Below are positions 31,849 to 38,743 of a stretch of 42,431 nucleotides of DNA, in pieces. The stretch is from Candidatus Gastranaerophilales bacterium (GTDB lineage Bacteria; Cyanobacteriota; Vampirovibrionia; Gastranaerophilales; Gastranaerophilaceae). The notes beneath the pieces were generated by a model. That model searched no databases. It had not been told where the DNA came from and saw nothing but the letters and a program-made list of their open reading frames with translations. Position 1 is the stretch's first letter. Each line of letters opens with the position of its first letter. The translations under genes were made by a program, and so were the position numbers. The DNA lies in assembly GCA_944327255.1 (NCBI GenBank), contig CALVHA010000019.1, positions 1 through 42,431 of the forward strand. Direction: 5' to 3'.

Positions 31849-32583
31849 ATGAAAGAAAAAAATTTAAAAATTTCTATTGCACATTTATATCCGAAACTCT
31901 TAAACCTTTACGGGGATATAGGAAATATAATTACACTAAAAAAACGCTGTGAATGGCGCGGAATTGACGTTGAATTTGAAGAGATAAATATCGGGGACAA
32001 AATAAACAAACACGATATCTATTTTATTGGAGGAGGTCAGGATAAACAGCAGGAAGAAGTTGCGGAGGAACTTTATAATCAAAAAGAAGTTCTGACGGAA
32101 GAACGTGACCGAAATGCCGTATTTTTAGGAATTTGTGGAGGTTATCAGTTATTCGGACATTATTATCAGCCGCACGATAAAGAAAAACTAAACGGCATAA
32201 GCCTAATGGATGCATATACAATTGCCGGGAATAAAAGATTTATCGGAAATGTTACAGCAAAAATAGATTTTTTAACACCATCAACACTTGTTGGTTTTGA
32301 AAATCACAGCGGACTTACATACTTACAAGGAGATACTAAACCACTGGCAATTGTTACTGTTGGAAACGGTAATAACGGGAAGGATAAAACCGAAGGAGGA
32401 AGATATAAAAATGTCTTCGGGACATATCTTCACGGTTCATTTTTACCTAAAAATCCGCATTTTGCAGATTATATGATAGAACTTGCATTGGAAAAACGTT
32501 ACGGGGAAAAGATTCCGCTAAAAAACCTCGATGACAAATTGGAACTCCAAACACATAATTCTCTGATAGGAAAAGCATATTAA
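31849..32583 (+). CDS. gatD: Glutamine amidotransferase GatD-like (lipid II isoglutaminyl synthase subunit)
   Basis: GatD supplies ammonia from glutamine so that MurT can amidate D-glutamate of lipid II. The 244-residue CobB/CobQ-type class I amidotransferase has IAHLYPKLLNLYGDIGN at the start (typical of GatD), nucleophile Cys96 in GICGGYQ, and catalytic His195 in GTYLHGSFLPKNP. The usual partner murT is not adjacent on either side. Cobyric-acid synthases are longer and have an extra ATP domain, so GatD is the better call. There is no ribosome binding site; the -10 box ends 7 nt upstream. Confidence 0.85.
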   Translation: MKEKNLKISIAHLYPKLLNLYGDIGNIITLKKRCEWRGIDVEFEEINIGDKINKHDIYFIGGGQDKQQEEVAEELYNQKEVLTEERDRNAVFLGICGGYQLFGHYYQPHDKEKLNGISLMDAYTIAGNKRFIGNVTAKIDFLTPSTLVGFENHSGLTYLQGDTKPLAIVTVGNGNNGKDKTEGGRYKNVFGTYLHGSFLPKNPHFADYMIELALEKRYGEKIPLKNLDDKLELQTHNSLIGKAY

Positions 32584-32642
32584 TAATATTTCAACAAATT
32601 AAATAATTTGTATTTACTCTTTTAGCTCTTTGTGTAAATTGC

Positions 32643-32670
32643 TTGTATTTTTACAGGAAAATATTATAAT
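32643..32670 (+). promoter_or_regulatory. Promoter abutting the FliI/SctN-type ATPase gene (leaderless)
   Basis: TTGTAT (32643-32648), 16 bp, TATAAT (32665-32670), then only 6 nt to the ATG at 32677. The predicted transcript start coincides with the start codon. Confidence 0.65.
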
Positions 32671-32676
32671 TTTACT

Positions 32677-34029
32677 ATGAGTGAATTAAATATAGATAAT
32701 TCTTTGATTAATAACTTAAAAAAACGTGTCCGTGAAAAGCTTGACGGAACAGAATTATACAAGTTCAAAGGAACTGTATCAAAACTATTGGGCTTAACAG
32801 TGGAAGTTAAATTACCAGGACTAAAAATAGGAGATTTATGCTACATTGAAACAAATACCGGAGAAAAAAAACCGGCTGAGGTTCAGGCTTTTAAAGGGGA
32901 AGTAGCTCAACTGTTACTTCTTTTAGACGGGAACGGAATAGGACAGGGAAGTACCGTTATTGCAACGGGCAAACCGATTATTATACCAGTCGGAGATTTT
33001 CTTTTAGGAAGATTAATCAATCCTATGGGGGAACCAATTGACGGGAAACCAATGGATACAACCGGCGCCAGCTGGCGCCCTATTGAAGGCCCACCTCCAG
33101 GACCTTTTGAAAGACCGATTATTACAGAAATTTTCTCAACAGGTGTTCGTGCCATAGACTCCTGCATGACAATGGGTTGCGGACAACGACTCGGATTATT
33201 TGCAGGCTCAGGGGTCGGGAAAAGCACTCTTCTTGGTATGATTGCAAGAAATTCAGATGCCGATGTTAACGTTGTTGCATTAATTGGAGAACGTGGAAGA
33301 GAAGTTAAAGAGTTTATTGAAGATTCACTCGGAGAAGAGGGGATGGCGAAATCCGTTATTGTTTGTTCTACAGGGGATCAACCGCCATTAATCCGTCAAA
33401 AAGCACTTTTAACTGCAACAGCAGTCTGTGAATATTTTAGGGATCAAGGTAAAAAAGTTTTCTTAATGACAGATACAGTAACCCGTTGTGCGATGGCAGG
33501 ACGTGAAGTAGGTTTGTCACTCGGCGAACCTCCAACAATGAAAGGTTATCCACCATCAATTTTCTCATGGCTACAAAAAGTTCTTGAACGAGCAGGCAAT
33601 AGCCCGAAAGGTTCTATAACCGCACTATACACCGTATTAATGGAAGGGGACGATATTTCTGATCCTATCGTAGATATTGTTCGTGGTATTGTTGACGGTC
33701 ACATATTCTTATCCAGAAAAGTTGCAGAAAGCAACCATTACCCAGCAATAGATGTACTGGGAAGTATCTCAAGGCTTATGTCAGCAATTGCAACACCTGA
33801 GCATAAAGAAGCTGCTGCAAAAATGAGAAAAATTCTTGCAATGTATCGTGAAAACAAAGATCTTATTGATGTTGGTATGTATCAGCCGGGTTCTAACCCG
33901 AAACTTGATATTGCAATTCAGATGATGCCACAGGTTAACGCATTTTTACAGCAGAGAACATCTGATATAGTGTCAATGGATACCACAGTACAAACGTTAG
34001 TTGATATGATGAAAGATGTGGATATCTAA
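32677..34029 (+). CDS. fliI: Flagellar/type III secretion ATPase (FliI/SctN type)
   Basis: Such ATPases, related to F1-beta, unfold and deliver substrates to a flagellar or type III export gate. The 450-residue protein has the N-terminal beta-barrel with VPVGD-like IPVGDFLLGRLINPMGEPIDG, the specific WRPIEGPPPGPFERP segment, Walker A AGSGVGKS (176-183), ALIGERGREVKEFIED, Walker B VFLMTDTVTRCAMAGREV and the MPQVNAFLQQ region near the end. The length matches FliI and SctN. No fliH, fliJ or export gene is nearby, so motility and injection cannot be told apart. It has its own promoter and ends 4 nt into the convergent gene. Confidence 0.9.
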   Translation: MSELNIDNSLINNLKKRVREKLDGTELYKFKGTVSKLLGLTVEVKLPGLKIGDLCYIETNTGEKKPAEVQAFKGEVAQLLLLLDGNGIGQGSTVIATGKPIIIPVGDFLLGRLINPMGEPIDGKPMDTTGASWRPIEGPPPGPFERPIITEIFSTGVRAIDSCMTMGCGQRLGLFAGSGVGKSTLLGMIARNSDADVNVVALIGERGREVKEFIEDSLGEEGMAKSVIVCSTGDQPPLIRQKALLTATAVCEYFRDQGKKVFLMTDTVTRCAMAGREVGLSLGEPPTMKGYPPSIFSWLQKVLERAGNSPKGSITALYTVLMEGDDISDPIVDIVRGIVDGHIFLSRKVAESNHYPAIDVLGSISRLMSAIATPEHKEAAAKMRKILAMYRENKDLIDVGMYQPGSNPKLDIAIQMMPQVNAFLQQRTSDIVSMDTTVQTLVDMMKDVDI

Positions 34030-35117
34030 ACATCTAATAATATAGGTTGAGATAATGCCATTTGTTTCCACTTACCAAGCCATTCTCCATGTAAGTCCAT
34101 CGGAGTATCTCCGTTCATATACCTGCCATTATTTTTTAGATAAAGAAGATTACGCCAGTTCTCAACTGTTTGAGAATGTACAATAGTTTTGCCATCCACA
34201 ACTTTTGAAACCATATTTTTTTTCAACGTTTCTGCATCAATGCCGGAACGTTCAACCCAATTATTTAAAACTCTATTCAATCTTTCTTGGGGAACTTCCA
34301 TTTCCATCGGGATAACTCTAAAACCACTTTTGTAATGAAAAGGATAAGCTTGTGCTTCAGCACATATTTCAACTGTTTTTAAATTTTCCTGCATCATACG
34401 TTCAACACCAATTTGATGCTCCCTTAGCCCTATACCTTCATATCTGTCTTGACTGCCATTAGAATTCATCCAACCAGGTAAAATCTTTCCTTTGTCCCTA
34501 TCTATTTCGAACCTACGCGACCCTACAAGTTCATATTTTCCGGTAGAGTTTTTAACATAAATTCCCCAAGTCTCATGAACATCATTAATCTCAAGAGGTT
34601 TTACATAAGCTTCAACTGGTTTCCCTGTTTTTTTATCAATAAGTGTTGTTACGTGTAAACCATCTTCATTGAAACGCCTTGAAGGCTTAAATTCCGAAGA
34701 AAACAATTTTTTCATGGTTTTTGACTCGAGTGCAGATTTTGGGAACTCTTTTGCATTTTTAAAATAATCAACAACATTTTTTTCAAATGCTTTGACTCGG
34801 GCTGTTATTGTTTTTATGTTTATATCTTTTCCAATAAAAGACTGAGTATTTTTCCTAACGTAAAAGTCACCTACATACACAGGAAAACTCAATAAATATT
34901 GTTCATCACGCATTTTTAATGAAATTTCTCCGCTTGGAATCCAAATTTTATGCCCGGTTCTTGCCAAACTTGATATCTCATACTGATGTCGATCTAAGCA
35001 CTCATAAGCTTTACCAAGCTTAGTAATTTCATCTTTTCCAATAACTTTTGCAAGTGCTTTTCTATTTGCAATAGTCCAGCCATCATAAACTAAACGCCTT
35101 AGTGAACATATATTCAT
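34026..35117 (-). CDS. Unknown protein with a possible GNAT-like C-terminal domain
   Basis: The first 190 residues of this 363-residue protein are unfamiliar, with many basic and aromatic residues. From about 185 on, the pattern suggests an acetyltransferase (GNAT) fold: beta strands around TWGIYVKNSTGKYELVGSRR, then YEGIGLREHQIGVERMM in the position of the acetyl-CoA loop plus helix, and a later AYPFHYKSGFRVIP resembling the GNAT FYxxxGF motif. This is a weak, by-eye resemblance. AAGGA lies 8 nt before the ATG. No signal peptide or membrane helix. It lies between the ATPase (4-nt convergent overlap) and the decarboxylase. Confidence 0.6.
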   Translation of the reverse strand: MNICSLRRLVYDGWTIANRKALAKVIGKDEITKLGKAYECLDRHQYEISSLARTGHKIWIPSGEISLKMRDEQYLLSFPVYVGDFYVRKNTQSFIGKDINIKTITARVKAFEKNVVDYFKNAKEFPKSALESKTMKKLFSSEFKPSRRFNEDGLHVTTLIDKKTGKPVEAYVKPLEINDVHETWGIYVKNSTGKYELVGSRRFEIDRDKGKILPGWMNSNGSQDRYEGIGLREHQIGVERMMQENLKTVEICAEAQAYPFHYKSGFRVIPMEMEVPQERLNRVLNNWVERSGIDAETLKKNMVSKVVDGKTIVHSQTVENWRNLLYLKNNGRYMNGDTPMDLHGEWLGKWKQMALSQPILLDV

Positions 35118-35187
35118 AATGTAAATCCTTTATTAAAAATCCCTTACTAATATAATAAAACATTTTGGGATTAAAAATTGCTCAATA

Positions 35188-36612
35188 CTACTTAATTACT
35201 TCAATAAAATCGTAATCTGTCAAATAAGGTAAATGTTCTTCCGTAATAAGTTCTCCCGGAAGCAAAATAGCAATCCCCGGAGGACATTCTGCAATAACTT
35301 CTGCTGAAATCCTTCCGATAGCTAGATCCTTCGGGATAGTTTCTTTTTCAGAATAAAATGCTTCTCTTAAACTCATTTTTATTTGAGGAGTAAGCATAGG
35401 CATATGCTTTTTCTTTTCCAAATAATAAATATCAGAATAATTTGAGCAGTCAATTTTTTGAAGACATTTCACAAGATATTCCATATCTGCTCTTGTATTC
35501 CCTAAATTAGAAAGTAAAAGCAAACCGGCATCAGATGCACTTTCTACCTCAATTCCAAAATCAATTTCAAGTATAGATTCCAATCTTTTTCCGGATAATC
35601 TGTCATCACGGATAAATACCTTTGTCACATCCGTTAAATATCCAAAATCAGGTTTCAAATCATGTATATGCTCTAATTGCTCAATCTCACGTCTTAGATA
35701 TTTTGCATTAGAAATCGCACGCTCTAACTGTTTTCTACCTCTTAGACTATCCAAATTAGCTCTTGCAGCGTCAAGGCTGGCAAGCAAAATCAAAGAAGGA
35801 CTTGTTGTATGCAGGAGTTTCAATGCTTTTTCGACAGCATCAACATCAAGCATAGAGTTTTCCGCAATATGCAACATTGAACTCTGACTCATACTCCCGC
35901 CTGTTTTATGGAGAGAATGCACAACCGCATCCGCACCTAATTGTAAAGCTGGAGTCGGCAGATGTTTACTGAAATTCCACAAACACGCATGCGCCTCATC
36001 AACAATTAAAGGCACACCATATTTTTTACAAACAGCAGAAATAGATTTTATATCAGATACAACCCCTTCATAAGTAGGGTTTGTGAGCCATACCATAGAA
36101 ACATCATCATGGGTAGAGAGCATTTCCTCAACGCTTTCAGGAGTAACATTCCCCCATATTCCCCAGTCGTCAAATTTCTTAGGAATCAACCACAAAGGCT
36201 CAGCACCTGATATAATCATACCTGTTAAAACAGAACGGTGGCAATTTCTATTGGTTAAAATTCTCTGTCCTTTTTTAGTTAAACCCATTGCAAGGGCAAG
36301 GTTGCCAGCTGTAGAACCGTTTAGCAGGAAGAAAGTTTTCTTAGCCCCAAAAGCGCTTGCAGCAAGCTCTTGAGCCTCTTTAATAGGACCTGTTGCTGGA
36401 TGCAATGTTCCCAAATTATCAAACTCATCTGTCGTATCAATAGATAATGCCCTTGCACCTATTAATTTCTTAAATTCAGGCAAAGAACCATTACCCTTGG
36501 TATGACCCGGAATATGAAACTGATATGTAGGGTTTTCATACGCTTCTTTTAGGGCTTCTACAATTGGGGCTTTTGTTTTAACAAATCTGCTATTTTTTGT
36601 TACATTTGTCAT
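35188..36612 (-). CDS. speA: Orn/Lys/Arg-type PLP decarboxylase (probably arginine or lysine decarboxylase)
   Basis: Members of this fold-type I family decarboxylate arginine, lysine or ornithine for polyamine synthesis. The 474-residue protein shows FHIPGH (32-37), DTTDEFDNLGTLHPATGPI, LLNGSTAGN, VDEAHACLWNF with the cofactor-binding Asp, and the PLP lysine in HSLHKTGGS (Lys236). The C-terminal domain has CPPGIAILLPGE, typical of the group. It resembles the short Bacillus/cyanobacterial type without the wing domain; substrate cannot be fixed by eye. No ribosome binding site; a TATATT ends 6 nt before the ATG. Confidence 0.9.
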   Translation of the reverse strand: MTNVTKNSRFVKTKAPIVEALKEAYENPTYQFHIPGHTKGNGSLPEFKKLIGARALSIDTTDEFDNLGTLHPATGPIKEAQELAASAFGAKKTFFLLNGSTAGNLALAMGLTKKGQRILTNRNCHRSVLTGMIISGAEPLWLIPKKFDDWGIWGNVTPESVEEMLSTHDDVSMVWLTNPTYEGVVSDIKSISAVCKKYGVPLIVDEAHACLWNFSKHLPTPALQLGADAVVHSLHKTGGSMSQSSMLHIAENSMLDVDAVEKALKLLHTTSPSLILLASLDAARANLDSLRGRKQLERAISNAKYLRREIEQLEHIHDLKPDFGYLTDVTKVFIRDDRLSGKRLESILEIDFGIEVESASDAGLLLLSNLGNTRADMEYLVKCLQKIDCSNYSDIYYLEKKKHMPMLTPQIKMSLREAFYSEKETIPKDLAIGRISAEVIAECPPGIAILLPGELITEEHLPYLTDYDFIEVIK

Positions 36613-36618
36613 AATTAA

Positions 36619-36624
36619 AATATA
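36619..36624 (-). promoter_or_regulatory. -10 box abutting the decarboxylase gene (leaderless)
   Basis: Minus-strand TATATT ends 6 nt before the ATG (36612); an overlapping TATAGT is 4 bp further up. No Shine-Dalgarno sequence is present. Confidence 0.5.
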
Positions 36625-36656
36625 CTATAAAAAAATCATGAAAATCAAGTCTTTTA

Positions 36657-36665
36657 TGATATAAT
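36657..36665 (+). promoter_or_regulatory. Extended -10 promoter abutting the porin gene (leaderless)
   Basis: TGATATAAT with TATAAT at 36660-36665 ends 8 nt before the GTG at 36674. It is divergent from the decarboxylase promoter within a 61-bp intergenic region. Confidence 0.55.
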
Positions 36666-36673
36666 TAATATTT

Positions 36674-38062
36674 GTGAACCGTATTATTGGAATTATATTA
36701 TTTACATTAGTCTTAAACGCTTCTCAAACCTGTGTTTTAGCAAAAAACAAGGTAGAGAAAGATCCTGTTATGGAAGAAATTATTCTTGAAGTTCCTGAAA
36801 AACAGCTCTTAATCCCTGATAAAACAGAAGCTCAGAACGCAACCGTAGAAAAAAAACGGATAAAAAAACGAAGACAATTAGATGAAGATGTTGATTTAGA
36901 AGCAATAGATGATGAATTACCTGAAAATAATAACGAAATTCAATCATATATACCTCAACCTAAAAGAATTAAGGACGTAGAAAGTAATATAGAAAATGAA
37001 TTTTCATTTTTTGATAATTTTGATTTAGACAAAAATGATGATAATAAAATTGATGAAGATACACTTATCGGTAAACTAATTACACGAGATATAATAAGAA
37101 CAGATGTCCCGTCATATCTGCTATCTCCTGAATTGACATTTCATCCTAAAGGCCCAGTAAGCAAAGTTCAGTTTATAGGTGCCTATAATGGGTATGTATC
37201 ATCATTTTGGGATAGCGGAGATTATGACACCTCATATGATTTTGGATTTTTACAATTTGGAGCAATCGGGAAAATAAGAGGGACCAAAACCGATTTTAAG
37301 ATTACCGTAAATCCTCGTCCATCAAGTGAAAGAAATTATATGCAAAACTTTTTTGCAGATGCATATTTAATTAACAGCTCAATTCCTCACCACAAAATAG
37401 TTGTTGGATATTCCAGAAATCAAATAGGGAAAGAAGGGGGATCAAGCTCTTATATATTACCTTTCGTAATGCGTTCACAAATTTCAAGAAATTTTGGTTC
37501 AACAAGAGCACTTGGGGTTAGACTTATCGGGAATTATGACTTAATTGACTATAACTTCGCATTTAACAGTTCCGACAGATTTTTCAGAGAATGGTTTGCA
37601 GGACCGGAATTTACGGGCTGGGTCGACGTGAAGCCTTTTGGGAAAACAGACGGAAGGTTTGGTAAATTAGTCGTCGGCGGAGGCTTAAACGCAGGACATA
37701 ATCATACAGATTATACGGTAGGAAGTTTATATCTCGGATACAAATACAAAAAATTATGGACAAGTTTTGAATATGCAATTGCTGACGGATACAATGGCAC
37801 ACACGTTGTAGATAACAAAGCAACAGGTTTCTATGGAACTGTCGGCTATAAAATTCATCCGAGATTACAGATTATCGGAAGATTTGACCAATTTGACCCG
37901 AATAGAGATGTAGCCGGAGATATTCGCAGAGAATATACAGCAGGAATAAATTGGTTTATAAAAGGTCAGGCTCTACGGTTAATTCTAAATTATATTTTTT
38001 GTCAGAATGAACACGCAGAGGACAGCCACAGATTCTTAATCGGAACTCAGATACTGTTATAA
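36674..38062 (+). CDS. Outer-membrane porin of the phosphate-selective (OprO/OprP) type
   Basis: The 462-residue protein has a signal peptide (about 1-23, NRIIGIILFTLVLNASQTCVLA), a charged, acidic/basic linker of about 110 residues (rich in Lys, Glu, Asp, Asn) and then a C-terminal beta-barrel (about 155-462) of alternating aromatic/hydrophobic strands such as VQFIGAYNGYVSSFWDSG, FGFLQFGAIGKIRG and AGINWFIKGQALRLILNYIF, the last being characteristic of OprO/P-like porins. It indicates an outer membrane. The start codon is GTG, without a ribosome binding site but next to a -10 box. Alone in its transcription unit. Confidence 0.82.
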   Translation: MNRIIGIILFTLVLNASQTCVLAKNKVEKDPVMEEIILEVPEKQLLIPDKTEAQNATVEKKRIKKRRQLDEDVDLEAIDDELPENNNEIQSYIPQPKRIKDVESNIENEFSFFDNFDLDKNDDNKIDEDTLIGKLITRDIIRTDVPSYLLSPELTFHPKGPVSKVQFIGAYNGYVSSFWDSGDYDTSYDFGFLQFGAIGKIRGTKTDFKITVNPRPSSERNYMQNFFADAYLINSSIPHHKIVVGYSRNQIGKEGGSSSYILPFVMRSQISRNFGSTRALGVRLIGNYDLIDYNFAFNSSDRFFREWFAGPEFTGWVDVKPFGKTDGRFGKLVVGGGLNAGHNHTDYTVGSLYLGYKYKKLWTSFEYAIADGYNGTHVVDNKATGFYGTVGYKIHPRLQIIGRFDQFDPNRDVAGDIRREYTAGINWFIKGQALRLILNYIFCQNEHAEDSHRFLIGTQILL

Positions 38063-38082
38063 TAATACAAAATTAGATTCTG

Positions 38083-38110
38083 CCAAATTTAAAGTTTACT
38101 TTAAATTTGG
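38083..38110. repeat. Near-perfect 13-bp palindrome between convergent genes
   Basis: CCAAATTTAAAGT, two bases, then ACTTTAAATTTGG. It contains the stop codon (38096-38098) of the minus-strand gene and lies 20 bp after the porin stop. No T run follows on either strand, so it may be a weak bidirectional terminator or a protein-binding site. Confidence 0.6.
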
Positions 38111-38740
38111 GAAAAGATACTTAACACCATCATCACTTCTCCATCGAATATACCCAGTCTTTGGAACATTATCAGCATCAACAACTGTTACAAGCATCCA
38201 ATTTCCTCTTATTACATTAAGATTAATCAATTCAGGTTTATTTATTGTAGATATAACTTTCGCATCATCATCAGTAGAGCCATACATACTGTTTACGGTT
38301 TCAGGAGCACCCTTCAATATTATTAAACCATACTTACGACCATACATGCTATAAAAATTTACCCAGGTATTGAACTTAAAAGGATCATCTTTTTTTATCC
38401 AGCCCTTTTCTCCAGTAGTGTTGTTATAAATAACCTCAACCCAATCATCCGTTTCATCCGTCACAGCCATTAGAGCAAGATCCTTATTCCCAATATAAAC
38501 AACAAATAAATCAGTTAATCTTAAATCTTTTGGCAAAACATTTTCATCATCCCAAACTATTTTTTCTTTTATAGCAGACTTTTCATTTGGTTCCGAATAA
38601 ATTACAATAGCGTGCCCAACTTGATAAACTCCAAACGTATTCGTATAATTCAGACTGATTGCATTCGGAACAACATCCGCGGCAAACACTGATAATCCAA
38701 TCGAGGACAATAACAACAAGGTTAAAAATATTTTTTTCAT
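38096..38740 (-). CDS. Secreted SH3-like domain protein
   Basis: The 214-residue protein has a clear signal peptide (MKKIFLTLLLLSSIGLSVFA, cut near residue 20), so it is periplasmic or exported. The rest is beta-rich with two SH3b-like patterns: EPNEKSAIKEKI ending in DDWVEVIYNNTTGEKGWIKK, and a second ending in NWMLVTVVDADNVPKTGYIR followed by WRSDDG. Bacterial SH3 domains often bind cell wall, but no catalytic domain is attached. Its start, with GGGAG upstream, lies 3 bp after the pheT stop, so the two are probably co-transcribed though functionally unrelated. Confidence 0.7.
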   Translation of the reverse strand: MKKIFLTLLLLSSIGLSVFAADVVPNAISLNYTNTFGVYQVGHAIVIYSEPNEKSAIKEKIVWDDENVLPKDLRLTDLFVVYIGNKDLALMAVTDETDDWVEVIYNNTTGEKGWIKKDDPFKFNTWVNFYSMYGRKYGLIILKGAPETVNSMYGSTDDDAKVISTINKPELINLNVIRGNWMLVTVVDADNVPKTGYIRWRSDDGVKYLFPNLK

Positions 38741-38743
38741 AGC

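Noticed and set aside
35135..35172. AATCCC/GGGATT hairpin as terminator of the decarboxylase gene
   Set aside because: Only six pairs around a loop of more than 20 nt; too weak to call despite a following T run.
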